Assembly (NCBI GenBank): GCA_019359235.1
Contig: JAHHHT010000023.1
Coordinates: 62,001-126,000, forward strand
DNA length: 64,000 nucleotides
Origin: Oscillatoria princeps RMCB-10
GTDB lineage: Bacteria > Cyanobacteriota > Cyanobacteriia > Cyanobacteriales > Oscillatoriaceae
Direction: 5' to 3'
This document shows positions 50,543 through 59,978 of the stretch, in pieces. A program made the translations under genes and the position numbers. Positions within the stretch are counted from its first letter, which is position 1. Every line of letters starts with the position of its first letter. The notes beneath the pieces were generated by a model. The model searched no databases and was not told where the DNA came from. It saw only the letters and a program-made list of their open reading frames with translations.

Positions 50543-50770
50543 GTTACAGTTCGTTTTGCTCTCTTAAGCGCCCTCAGCCGACTAGCAGCTTAATAAGAGG
50601 TAATTAAACGGATATATGGCAGATATAAGTTCTGTTTAAGAATTGTGCGCTTGCATCAAGGCTGCTAGCCAAAATCAAAATTAACAGAAAGATTTAAGGA
50701 AAGCAAAACGATACAACCATCTGTATATTCTAAATTATATAAACGGTGCGGAGAAAAAGGCCAAATTGTT

Positions 50771-52750
50771 ATGAAACCCCTGCGAATTATCCTTCTGGAA
50801 GACAGCCTGCTAGATGCGGAACTCATCGGCGCGAACCTGACTGATGGTGGAATTGACTGCGAGCTGTTTCAGGTGGAGACGCGCGACGAGTTTCTGGCGG
50901 CACTCGACGGTGACGACTTTGACTTGATTCTCTCAGACTATTCGCTGCCGAATTTCGATGGCATCTCGGCTTTGGAGATCGCGCGGCGAGTCTGTCCGGA
51001 GGTGCCGTTCATTTTTGTGTCCGGCGCTTTGGGTGAGGAGCTAGCGATTGAAACCCTCAAACAGGGCGCTACGGACTATGTGCTCAAGCACCGGCTGGAG
51101 CGACTTGTGCCCTCGGTGATGCGGGCGCTGCGAGAAGCCCGGGAGCGAGCCGAGCGCAAAGCTGTTCAAGAGGCGCTAGCCGAGAGCGAAGAGCGGTACC
51201 GGCAGCTTGTGGAATTATCCCCGGATACAATTTTTGTTCAAAGCGAGGGCGAGATTGTTTTTGTCAACAGCGCCGGCGTTAATCTTTTCGGCGCGGCCAA
51301 CCCGGAACAGCTGATTGGAAAATCGGTACTCGATCTGTTCCACCCAGATTATCAGGAAATCGTCAAAGAGCGCATTCGACAAATTCTGGAAGAAAGAAAG
51401 CAAGCGCCACTCTTGGAAAAAAAGATTATCCGGCTGGATGGGACAGTTGCGGATGTGGAGGTAACGGCGTCTCCCTTCACCCATCAAGGCAAGCCGGCAG
51501 TTCTGGTGGTTGTGCGGGATATTAGCGAGCGCAAGCGGGCGTCCGAAGAGCGCGACAGGTTGCTGTTGCGCGAGCGGGCGGCTCGCGCCGAGGCGGAGGC
51601 GGCAAGCCGGCTCAAGGACGAATTCCTTTCAACACTCTCCCACGAGCTGCGGACGCCCCTGAGCGCCATACTCGGTTGGGCTGAGCTGCTGCGCAACTTG
51701 AAGTTTGACGAGGCGACGGTTTCTCACGCCCTGGATACGATCGTGCGCAACACCAAGTCGCTGGTGAAACTGATTGAGGAGATTCTGGACGTCTCGCGGA
51801 TTATTAATGGTAAGCTCAACCTCAATATGGCCTCGGTTAACCTGGCACCAACCATAGAAGCCGCCATTGACAGCCTGCGCCCAGCGGCTGAGGCTAAGAA
51901 CATTCGGCTTAATGCGGCGCTCGACAGGACAATCAGGCCAGTTTTAGGCGATCGCGAGCGCTTGCAGCAAGTTATTTGGAATCTGCTGTCCAACGCTATC
52001 AAATTCACCCCCAAGGGGGGGCGAGTGGCGGTGACGCTGCACTCCGCTGACTCATGTGCTGAAATTGAGGTCAGCGACACCGGCGCTGGCATCAGCCCTG
52101 ACTTTCTCCCCTACGTTTTTGAGCGCTTCCGCCAAGCAGACAGCACGAGTACGAGATCCTACGGCGGTCTGGGACTGGGGCTGGCGCTGGTGCGCCACCT
52201 GGTGGAGCTGCACGGCGGAATTGTCCGTGCGGACAGTGCCGGTGCTGGACAGGGGGCGGCGTTTACCGTCAGGCTGCCCCTTGCGGAATGGGGCGCGGGG
52301 CGTCCGGCGTCGGGCGTCGGGGAAAAACAGCCCGCGCCTCCCCCGATGCCCCCATCCCCGCTTGCCGGTTTGCGGGTGCTGGTGGTGGAGGATGATGCCG
52401 ACACCTCGGAACTGATCGCCACAGTGCTCGAAGGCCACGACGCCAAGGTGACGGCTGTTTCCTCAGTCCGGGAAGCGCTGGCGGAAATCGAACGCTCCAG
52501 ACCCGACGTGCTGGTGAGCGATATTGGCATGCCGGGAGAGGACGGTTACAGCCTGATTCGCAAACTCAGGGCGATGGAAGCAAAGCAGGGGTGGCGAATT
52601 CCCGCTGCGGCTCTCACGGCTTACGCCAAGGCAGAAGACCGGACGCGGGCTCTTTCTGCCGGCTTTCAGATGCACATCACCAAGCCGGTGGAGCCGGCGC
52701 AGCTGGCGGCGGCGGTGGCAACTCTGGCGGAACGGCGGGGAAAGATTTGA
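50771..52750 (+). CDS. Hybrid histidine kinase: REC-PAS-HisKA-HATPase-REC
   Basis: 659 residues. The N-terminal receiver (1-125) has Asp56 in LILSDYSLPNFDG. A PAS domain (about 140-255: YRQLVELSPDTIFVQSEGEI) follows, then a coiled linker and HisKA with His291 (STLSHELRTPLSAILGWAEL). The HATPase has NLLSNAIKFTPKGG, DTGAGISPDFLPYVFERF and GLGLGLALVRHLVELHGG. A Pro/Gly-rich linker (RPASGVGEKQPAPPPMPPSP) leads to a C-terminal receiver with Asp584 (VLVSDIGMPGEDGYSL). It is cytoplasmic. CGGAGAAAAAGG upstream serves as ribosome-binding site. The tail is the closest relative of the collapsed kinase at 47425. Confidence 0.92.
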   Translation: MKPLRIILLEDSLLDAELIGANLTDGGIDCELFQVETRDEFLAALDGDDFDLILSDYSLPNFDGISALEIARRVCPEVPFIFVSGALGEELAIETLKQGATDYVLKHRLERLVPSVMRALREARERAERKAVQEALAESEERYRQLVELSPDTIFVQSEGEIVFVNSAGVNLFGAANPEQLIGKSVLDLFHPDYQEIVKERIRQILEERKQAPLLEKKIIRLDGTVADVEVTASPFTHQGKPAVLVVVRDISERKRASEERDRLLLRERAARAEAEAASRLKDEFLSTLSHELRTPLSAILGWAELLRNLKFDEATVSHALDTIVRNTKSLVKLIEEILDVSRIINGKLNLNMASVNLAPTIEAAIDSLRPAAEAKNIRLNAALDRTIRPVLGDRERLQQVIWNLLSNAIKFTPKGGRVAVTLHSADSCAEIEVSDTGAGISPDFLPYVFERFRQADSTSTRSYGGLGLGLALVRHLVELHGGIVRADSAGAGQGAAFTVRLPLAEWGAGRPASGVGEKQPAPPPMPPSPLAGLRVLVVEDDADTSELIATVLEGHDAKVTAVSSVREALAEIERSRPDVLVSDIGMPGEDGYSLIRKLRAMEAKQGWRIPAAALTAYAKAEDRTRALSAGFQMHITKPVEPAQLAAAVATLAERRGKI

Positions 52751-52751
52751 A

Positions 52752-52783
52752 TGGGGCATGGGGCATGGGGCATGGGGCATGTA
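52752..52783. repeat. Heptanucleotide STRR (GGGGCAT) after the hybrid kinase
   Basis: Four tandem GGGGCAT units start within the stop region of the kinase gene. The same heptamer is found at 13418-13453 and 29093-29192. Confidence 0.9.
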
Positions 52784-52821
52784 TCATTTCCCCTTGATTG
52801 CCGGTGAGTGCCAGTGATAGA

Positions 52822-52932
52822 GCAGCAGTCATATTGGTTAGGACATCAGTGACCTAGGGAAAAAGGCGTAGGGCAGGCGAGACGCCTGCCCTCTTGATCA
52901 AATGTCCTAACCTAAGTGCATACTGCTATATC
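52822..52932. mobile_element. MITE-like element with GGTTAGGACAT ends
   Basis: Left GCAGTCATATTGGTTAGGAC and right GTCCTAACCTAAGTGCATAC then TGC are inverted over about 20 positions with mismatches. The centre has the hairpin GGGCAGGCGAGACGCCTGCCC, which recurs near 53115. The GGTTAGGACAT end is also seen near 305 and 895. Confidence 0.55.
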
Positions 52933-53150
52933 ATCTCCCTCCCATCTGTTTTGTATCTAAAGGCTTGTCGGGGCGGGTTCACCCGCAATGTGTCGGGAAA
53001 GCCGAGAATATTGATAAACCCGCCTGTGCCACCGGAAATAATATGATATAGCAATAGACAGTCAGTTTAGGACATGGGGTCGGGGGGAACGGCTGTCCTA
53101 CGAGGTATGGACGTAGGGCAGGCGAGACGCCTGCCCTCAATGTCAAGTTG

Positions 53151-53410
53151 ATTAGCACCAATATCCCCTCACCCCCCAACCCCCTCGACCACAAGGGCTA
53201 CGGTTTATACACAAATCCCCAGTCATGCCAATTTTCCATGTTTCGCCCGGGGTAGGGTGCGTTCCCTCTTAGGGAACGCACCTCCATCGGTGCCGGTGGG
53301 ATAGGGAACGCACCCTACGAGTTACTGTGCCACCGGACATGATATGTTATCATATGATGTTGATTAGCACCAATATCCCCTCACCCCCCAACCCCCTCGA
53401 CCACAAGGGG
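53151..53410. repeat. 50-bp direct repeat (two copies) flanking a hairpin
   Basis: GTTGATTAGCACCAATATCC then CCTCACCCCCCAACCCCCTC and GACCACAAGGG occur at 53151-53202 and again at 53359-53410, 208 bases apart. Between them is a GTAGGGTGCGTTCCC hairpin (53250-53318). Confidence 0.85.
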
Positions 53411-53625
53411 AGGCTCGGGGCCCCCTCTGGGGATGGAGGGGAGGGGGGAGCAAGAAAAAGACGCTTATTTTTTCTCCCCTCTCCCATTTTGGGAGAGGGG
53501 ATGGGGGTGAGGGTCTTTTACCCTTGTTCCCAGAACGATCTGGGAACGCGCCTCTGCCGGCTCCGCCGACTTTCTCCAAAAAGCCGATTAAAAGCCTAAC
53601 AGCGAACCCACGCTATCCCACTAAA

Positions 53626-56600
53626 ATGCTGACGATTGCCGGAATAGAAATCACAAAAAAGCTGTATGAAAGCCAATATTCCCTAGTTTATCGGGGCGTG
53701 CGGCAGTCGGGGGAGCCGGCTGTCCTGAAAATGCTCAAAGAGCCCTATCCGCCGCCAGAGCGTTTGGCTTGGTTCAAGCGGGAATATGAACTGACGCGCT
53801 CCTTAAAATTGGCAGGTGCCGTGCGGGCGCTCGCCCTGGAAAGTGACGGACAGCGCCCGGTGATGGTTTTAGAAGACTTTGGCGGCGACTCTTTGGAGCG
53901 TCTGGGACTGGCGGGGCGGATTGAATTAGCGGAGTTTTTGAAATTAGCGATCTCTGTCACGGAAATTTTAGGGGACATTCACGCCGCTAATATTATACAC
54001 AAAGACATCAACCCCAGCAACATCCTCTTCAACCGCACTACCGGACAAGTCAAGATTATCGATTTTGGCATCTCCACCGTGCTTTCGCGGGAAAACTCAA
54101 CGTTTAGAAGCCCTAATGTCTTGGAAGGCACGCTAACCTATATCTCGCCCGAACAAACGGGACGGATGAATCGGGCGATCGACTGGCGCAGCGATTTTTA
54201 CTCCCTGGGCGTGACTTTCTACAAATTGTTGACGGGGCGCGAGCCATTTGAGAGCGCCGATCCGCTTGAATTAGTCCACAGCCACATTGCCAAACAGCCG
54301 CGCCCGCCGCACGTCGTGAAATCGGACATTCCGCTGGCGGTTTCGGAGATAATACTGAGGCTGGTGGCAAAAAATGCCGAAGACCGCTACCAGTCAGCTT
54401 ACGGCATAAAGGCAGATTTAGAGGCGTGCCTGCAGCAATTGCAGGCAAAAGGGGAAATAGAGACGTTCCCTCTGGGGCGTGCGGATGTTTCAGATAAATT
54501 TCAAATTCCGCAGAAATTGTACGGGCGCGAGCGCCAGATAGAAACCTTGCTGGCGGCTTTTGAAAGAGTCAGCACCGGCACCCGCGAAATGTTGCTGGTG
54601 ACGGGGTGTGCCGGTGTGGGCAAAACGGCTGCAGTCAGTGAGGTTCACAAACCGATTACCGCCAAACGCGGGAATTTTATCGCCGGTAAGTTTGACCAGT
54701 ACAACCGCAACATTCCTTATTCTGCTATTTCGCAAGCCTTTAATGAATTGTGCGACCGGCTGCTGGCGGAAACGGCAGCCGTATTAAAAGAGTGGCGAGA
54801 GAAAATCCTAGCGGCTGTTGGCAGCAACGGACAGGTTTTGATAGAGGTGATTCCCCACCTGGAACGAGCGATCGGCAAACAGCCGCCGGTGGCCCGAGTT
54901 GGCCCGCAAGAAGCGCAAAACCGCTTTAACTTGGTCTGTCAAAATTTTATCAAAGCCATCAGCCAGCCGGCGCATCCGCTGGTCTTATTTCTCGATGACT
55001 TGCAGTGGGCGGATGGGGCATCGCTGAGCCTGCTCAAAACCCTAATCAGCGATGAGGAGATTGGCCATTTGCTGGTGCTGGGCGCGTATCGCGACAGCGA
55101 AGTGGACGCCACCGGCACGCTGGCGATCACCTTAGAAGAGATTAAAAAAGAACCGGCGCTGGTGTCATCGATTCATTTGGAAAACTTGAGGGATTCCGAT
55201 GTCAGCGCTTTGGTTGCCGGCGCTTTGGCGTGCTCGCCAGCCGAGAGCCAGCCGCTGAGCGATTTGGTTTGCCAGAAAACGCAGGGGAATGCGTTTTTTA
55301 CCATTGAATTTTTGAAATCGCTTTACACTGAAGGGCTGTTAACCTTCGCGCGTACCGAGCGCAAGTGGCAGTGGGATTTGGGGCAAATCCAAGCCAAGGA
55401 CATCACCGACAGTGCCGTCGTCTTGATGGCGGGCAAGATTGGCAAATTAGCAGCCGAGACTCAAACTGTCTTGCAGCTGGCGGCTTGCATTGGCAACAGC
55501 TTCGATCTGGCCACTTTGGCGGTGATCTGCGAGCAACCGCCGGCAGCTGTTTTGGGGGATTTGTTTCCAGCGCTGCGAGAGGGGCTGGCTGTTCCCTTGA
55601 ATGCGAATTACAAAGCGGTGACACCGGCAGATGAGACGCTAGCCGGTGAGGCCAAGTTCAAATTCCCGCACGACCGCGTGCAGCAAGCGGCTTATTCCTT
55701 AATTGAGGAAAGCCAAAAGCAGGCGACTCACTTGCAAATTGGGTGGCTGCTGTTGGCCAGCACTCAGTCAGAACACCTGGAAGACCGGATTTTTGATATC
55801 GTCAACCAACTCAATGAAGGCAGCGCCTTGATTGAGGAGGAGACAGAAAAGGTCAAGTTAGCCGAGTTGAATGGGAGAGCCGGTAAAAAAGCCAAGTCAG
55901 CAACCGCGTATGAGTCAGCGGCCAAGTATTTTAAGAAGGGGCTAGACCTTCTGGGCTCTGACCGCTGGCAGAGCCGGTATGACCTGACGCTCAATCTCTC
56001 GGTGGAAGCGCTGGAAGCCGAATATTTACAGCTCCACTATCAAGAAGTGGAAAGACTTTCTGACGAGATTTTGCAGCGAGCCAAGACGCTGCTCGAAAAA
56101 ATTAAGGTCTATCAAATCCGGATTCAATCTTACAGCGGCCAAAACCAGGCCCGAGCCGCCGTCGATACCACGCTGGAAGTGCTGGAAATGCTGGGGGTTT
56201 CCCTGTCTAGCTCGCAGCCTGAAAACCTGAGTGTGGGGGATTTGCACAGCCTGCCTCCGATGACCGATCCGTATAAATTGGCCGCCATGCAGCTGTTAAT
56301 GATTGTCTGGGGGACGGCGATCATTGTGACTCCCGAACTCGTGCCGCAGATGGCGATCACAATGGTGGATCTGTCGGTTCAGTATGGAAATTCGCCCCTG
56401 GCTCCTTTTGCCTACGCTTATTATGGCTTTAATCTTTGCGGGGTGCTGGGAGACATCGAGTTGGGCTACCAGCTCGGCCAGGTGGGGTTAAGCTTACTGG
56501 ATAAGTTTGAAACCGCCGAAACAAAATGTAAGGTTAACCACGTCTTTAATGCCTTTATCCGGCACTGGAAGGAACCGGCGGCTGAATGCATAGAAGGGTT

Positions 56601-59508
56601 GCGGGCCACTTTAAAATTGGGGCTGGAAACGGGGGATCTGGAATACACTTGCTATGCAGCGATGCAATACAGCTGCTACGCGCTGTTCGTGGGAGAAAAT
56701 CTGGAAAGCGTCAATCAAAAACACGCGCAGTGCGCAAGTCTGATTCACAAGCTCAAACAAGAATTTCAGCTCCAGTACACCCAGATATGGGGCCAGCTGG
56801 CGCTGAACTTGAGTGGCCAAGCAGGCAACCCAAAAAAGCTGGCAGGCGAATTCTTCGATGAAACTGAACGGGTGCCGGTTTTGCAGGCCAAGAATGACCG
56901 GTCTTCCCTGCTGTGCGTGTATCTGGCCAAAACTATTCTCTGTTATGTGTTTAAAGATGGCGAACAAGCGGCAGCCAACGCCCGGTTGGCGGCAGAGTGC
57001 GAGAATGCGCTCGCTTCGCTGATGCCTCGCGGCCAAATTCCTTTTTACTATTCTCTGGCGCTGCTGGCGATCTGCGCCACCGCTGACCCCAGCCGGCAGA
57101 TAGAATACCTGAAGCTGGTAGAAGAGAACCAAAAGCGAATCGACGGGTGGGCGGTTTGCGCGCCGGCGAATTACCGGCACAAATACGATCTTGTAGAGGC
57201 GGAAAAGGCGAGAGTGCTGGGAGAGAACTGGAAAGCAGGGGAGTTTTACGACCGAGCGATTAAAGGAGCCAGGGAACACGGATATCTTCACGAAGAGGCG
57301 CTCGCGTATGAGCGAGCGGCAGAGTTTTATCTGGGGCGGGGTTTGGAAGAAATTGCCCAAACCTATATGACGAAAGCTCACTACTGTTACAATATCTGGG
57401 GGGCGGCGGGCAAGGTCAGGGATTTGCAAGAACAGTACCCGCAGTTTTTTGTCACCAAGTCGTCCAGAACCACCCAAACTGCTGTCAGTGTTTCGTCTAC
57501 CACCACTGGGGGAACAGTCACGGCTGCTTTAGATTTGACCAGCATTTTGAAGGCTTCGCAAACTCTCTCTCAAGAGATGGCGCTGGACAGTCTTGTGGTT
57601 AAACTGATAAAACTGGCGGTGGAAAATGCGGGGGCGGAAAAAGGCTATCTGCTGATGGAGCGAGACGAGCAATGGTGGGTGATTGAGGGGTGCGGCACGA
57701 GTGACTCAGACGCCGGCGCGGTTTGGCGCTCTATGTCTTTGGGAGCCGCCGGTGACAGCAGCGAAACCGCTGTGCTGTCTCAGGGGATTGTGAATTACGT
57801 GATTCGCACCAAAGAAAGTGTCGTTTTGAACCATGCCGCCAAGCAAGGCAATTTCACGCGCGACGCTTACATACTGAAACAGCAGCCGAAATCGGTGCTG
57901 TGTGCGCCGCTGCTGAATCAGAGCAAACTGGTGGGCGTGCTCTATCTGGAAAATAATCTCACCGCCGGCGCATTTACGCCGGAGAGGTTGGAAGTGCTCT
58001 CTCTGCTGGCGGCGCAGGCGGCGATTTCGATTGAAAACGCAAAACTGTATGCGCGAGCGCGTGCGAGTGAAGCCAAACTGGCGCAATTGTTAGAAACTTT
58101 GCCGGTGGGAGTGGCGGTTCACGACACTACAGGGCGAGTCACTTACATGAATCCAACCGGACAGCGCTTGCTGCTCCTGGAGGCTCCACCAGAGGCTGCC
58201 GGCGAAAAGCTGTCAGAAGCGTATCACATTTATGTTGCTGGAACCGACCGGCTGTACCCCACCGAGCAACTGCCAGCTATGCGGGCGATAAAAGGCGAAA
58301 GCGTCACAGTTGAGGATTTTGAGCTTCGCCTGGAGGGGAAGAGTGTCCTCTTTGAGGTGCGCGCCATTCCGGTGTTCGACGAGCGAGGCAATGTTATATC
58401 CGCTCTCAACGCCTTTCACGACATCACAGCGCGCGTGCGAGCGCAGAAAGTCCTGGCGGATTACAGCCGCACTCTGGAAACGCAAGTGGCGGAACGCACT
58501 CAAGAACTGAGTAGCGCTCTGGAATCGCTGAAAGCGACTCAAGAAGAGCTGATTCAATCGGAAAAAATGGCGGCTTTAGGACAGCTGATTGCTGGAGTCG
58601 CCCACGAAATCAACACGCCCTTGGGAGCGATCTCCTCGTCGGCCAGAAATCTGGCCAGCTTCTGGAATGACTCGCTGGAGCCGCTTCTGGCATTTTGGCA
58701 GGGGCTCAAACCGGCTTCTCAGGAGCATTTCCTGGCACTGCTGCGAGCCGCCAGCGAGCCGGTGGCTCCTCTGTCCACGCGCGAGCAGCGGCAAATCAAA
58801 AAGTCTTTGGCGCAGCAGCTGGAATCCCACAGCATTGAGAACGCCGCCTCCGTTGCCAATCTTTTACTGGGCACCGGCGTTTGGGACAATCTGGAGCGTT
58901 TCCTGCCTTTGTTACAAGATCGGGAGGGCGAAACGATCTTAAAAACTGCCTATCAGCTGGCGAACGCGCAAACCAGCATCCGCACCATTGCCACCGCTGC
59001 CGAAAGGGCCGGCAAAGTCGTGTTTGCCTTAAAAACCTACGCCCGGTATAATGTGACAGGCATCCCAGTGGAGGCGCAGATTCCAGAAGGCATTGAAACC
59101 GTGTTAACCCTTTATCACAACCAGCTCAAACAGGGCGTACAAGTCATTAAGAATTATGAAGAGGGCGTGCCGGCTGTCCTGTGCTACCCCGACGAACTCA
59201 ATCAAGTCTGGACTAATCTGATTCACAACGCCTTGCAAGCGATGGACTATCAGGGGACGCTAACCGCTGACATCCGCAGGGGAGAGGGCGGCATCCAGGT
59301 CAGCATCACCGACAGCGGGCGGGGCATTCCACCGGAGATCCTGCCGAAAATATTTCAGCCCTTTTTCACCACCAAGCCCCCCGGAGAAGGCAGCGGTTTG
59401 GGACTGCATATTGTTAAGAAAATTGTCGAGGAGAAGCACCGGGGAAAAATTGAAGTAGAATCAGTAACGGGGCGAACGACTTTCACCGTATTTTTGCCCC
59501 TGACGTGA
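53626..59508 (+). CDS. Serine/threonine-kinase / AAA / GAF / PAS / histidine-kinase fusion protein
   Basis: 1960 residues from ATG 53626 (MLTIAGIEITKKLYESQYSL); the 34-codon upstream extension is repeat DNA. Residues 1-270 are a Hanks-type kinase: Lys35 (PAVLKMLK), catalytic Asp127 (HKDINPSNILF) and DFG Asp146 (IIDFGIS); the glycine loop is degenerate. An AAA_16 ATPase follows (P-loop CAGVGKTAA, Lys333; LVLFLDDLQWAD), then a helical TPR-like region to about 1280. GAF occupies about 1305-1475 and PAS about 1490-1600. HisKA has His1660 (GVAHEINTPLGAISSSA) and the HATPase has DSGRGIPPEILPKIFQPFF and GSGLGLHIVKKI. Such HstK-type fusions are widespread in filamentous cyanobacteria. It is followed by two REC proteins, probable partners. 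Confidence 0.9.
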   Translation: MLTIAGIEITKKLYESQYSLVYRGVRQSGEPAVLKMLKEPYPPPERLAWFKREYELTRSLKLAGAVRALALESDGQRPVMVLEDFGGDSLERLGLAGRIELAEFLKLAISVTEILGDIHAANIIHKDINPSNILFNRTTGQVKIIDFGISTVLSRENSTFRSPNVLEGTLTYISPEQTGRMNRAIDWRSDFYSLGVTFYKLLTGREPFESADPLELVHSHIAKQPRPPHVVKSDIPLAVSEIILRLVAKNAEDRYQSAYGIKADLEACLQQLQAKGEIETFPLGRADVSDKFQIPQKLYGRERQIETLLAAFERVSTGTREMLLVTGCAGVGKTAAVSEVHKPITAKRGNFIAGKFDQYNRNIPYSAISQAFNELCDRLLAETAAVLKEWREKILAAVGSNGQVLIEVIPHLERAIGKQPPVARVGPQEAQNRFNLVCQNFIKAISQPAHPLVLFLDDLQWADGASLSLLKTLISDEEIGHLLVLGAYRDSEVDATGTLAITLEEIKKEPALVSSIHLENLRDSDVSALVAGALACSPAESQPLSDLVCQKTQGNAFFTIEFLKSLYTEGLLTFARTERKWQWDLGQIQAKDITDSAVVLMAGKIGKLAAETQTVLQLAACIGNSFDLATLAVICEQPPAAVLGDLFPALREGLAVPLNANYKAVTPADETLAGEAKFKFPHDRVQQAAYSLIEESQKQATHLQIGWLLLASTQSEHLEDRIFDIVNQLNEGSALIEEETEKVKLAELNGRAGKKAKSATAYESAAKYFKKGLDLLGSDRWQSRYDLTLNLSVEALEAEYLQLHYQEVERLSDEILQRAKTLLEKIKVYQIRIQSYSGQNQARAAVDTTLEVLEMLGVSLSSSQPENLSVGDLHSLPPMTDPYKLAAMQLLMIVWGTAIIVTPELVPQMAITMVDLSVQYGNSPLAPFAYAYYGFNLCGVLGDIELGYQLGQVGLSLLDKFETAETKCKVNHVFNAFIRHWKEPAAECIEGLRATLKLGLETGDLEYTCYAAMQYSCYALFVGENLESVNQKHAQCASLIHKLKQEFQLQYTQIWGQLALNLSGQAGNPKKLAGEFFDETERVPVLQAKNDRSSLLCVYLAKTILCYVFKDGEQAAANARLAAECENALASLMPRGQIPFYYSLALLAICATADPSRQIEYLKLVEENQKRIDGWAVCAPANYRHKYDLVEAEKARVLGENWKAGEFYDRAIKGAREHGYLHEEALAYERAAEFYLGRGLEEIAQTYMTKAHYCYNIWGAAGKVRDLQEQYPQFFVTKSSRTTQTAVSVSSTTTGGTVTAALDLTSILKASQTLSQEMALDSLVVKLIKLAVENAGAEKGYLLMERDEQWWVIEGCGTSDSDAGAVWRSMSLGAAGDSSETAVLSQGIVNYVIRTKESVVLNHAAKQGNFTRDAYILKQQPKSVLCAPLLNQSKLVGVLYLENNLTAGAFTPERLEVLSLLAAQAAISIENAKLYARARASEAKLAQLLETLPVGVAVHDTTGRVTYMNPTGQRLLLLEAPPEAAGEKLSEAYHIYVAGTDRLYPTEQLPAMRAIKGESVTVEDFELRLEGKSVLFEVRAIPVFDERGNVISALNAFHDITARVRAQKVLADYSRTLETQVAERTQELSSALESLKATQEELIQSEKMAALGQLIAGVAHEINTPLGAISSSARNLASFWNDSLEPLLAFWQGLKPASQEHFLALLRAASEPVAPLSTREQRQIKKSLAQQLESHSIENAASVANLLLGTGVWDNLERFLPLLQDREGETILKTAYQLANAQTSIRTIATAAERAGKVVFALKTYARYNVTGIPVEAQIPEGIETVLTLYHNQLKQGVQVIKNYEEGVPAVLCYPDELNQVWTNLIHNALQAMDYQGTLTADIRRGEGGIQVSITDSGRGIPPEILPKIFQPFFTTKPPGEGSGLGLHIVKKIVEEKHRGKIEVESVTGRTTFTVFLPLT

Positions 59509-59525
59509 AAAAAGGAGAGCCAGCC

Positions 59526-59933
59526 ATGTCCAAAACAGCGATTTTGTGCGTCGATGATGAAGTGATGGTTTTGAGCAGTTTGGAGATAGAGCTACGCTCT
59601 GCCTTCGGAGATGCTTACCTTTACGAATTTGCAGAAAGCGGCGAAGAAGCTCTAGAATTGATAGAGGAACTGCGGGATGAGGGGGTGGCGATTGTGGCCA
59701 TTGTCTCGGATTGGTTAATGCCCGGAATGAAAGGAGATGAGTTTTTAATTGAAGTCCACAATAAATTTCCTGAAATCACTTCCATCATGCTGACCGGCCA
59801 AGCGGATTTGCTGGCGATCGAAAAGGCCAAGCAGGAGGCGGCTCTCTCTCACTGCTTGTACAAACCCTGGAAGAGCCAAGAATTAATATCCGCGATTAAT
59901 TCGGCGCTGCACCGAGAGTGCGCTATCAGCTGA
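59526..59933 (+). CDS. Stand-alone receiver-domain response regulator
   Basis: 135 residues from ATG 59526 (MSKTAILCVDDEVMVLSSLE). AAAAGGAGAG before it is a good ribosome-binding site; a GTG at 59505 overlapping the kinase stop is a weaker alternative. The receiver is of the RpfG/DesR-like group: acidic pocket VDDE, phosphoacceptor Asp62 (AIVSDWLMPGMKGDEFL), SIMLTGQADLLAIEKA and Lys in YKPWKSQEL. No output domain. Placed between two kinases and strongly similar to the receiver of the next gene, so it is likely to shuttle phosphate within this cluster. Confidence 0.9.
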   Translation: MSKTAILCVDDEVMVLSSLEIELRSAFGDAYLYEFAESGEEALELIEELRDEGVAIVAIVSDWLMPGMKGDEFLIEVHNKFPEITSIMLTGQADLLAIEKAKQEAALSHCLYKPWKSQELISAINSALHRECAIS

Positions 59934-59978
59934 ATCCCACCCAGCAAACTCTTGAGGACAGCGGACGAGTGAAATTTT

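Larger units (their letters stand above)
52751..53625. other. Repeat-dense spacer before the Ser/Thr-His kinase gene
   Basis: No gene. It contains a GGGGCAT heptamer array (52752-52783), a MITE-like element (52822-52932), a related copy of its interior (about 53110-53140), a 50-bp direct repeat (53151-53202 and 53359-53410), a GTGCGTTCCC hairpin (53250-53318) and CTCTCCC/GGGAGAGGGG repeats (53475-53510). Confidence 0.75.
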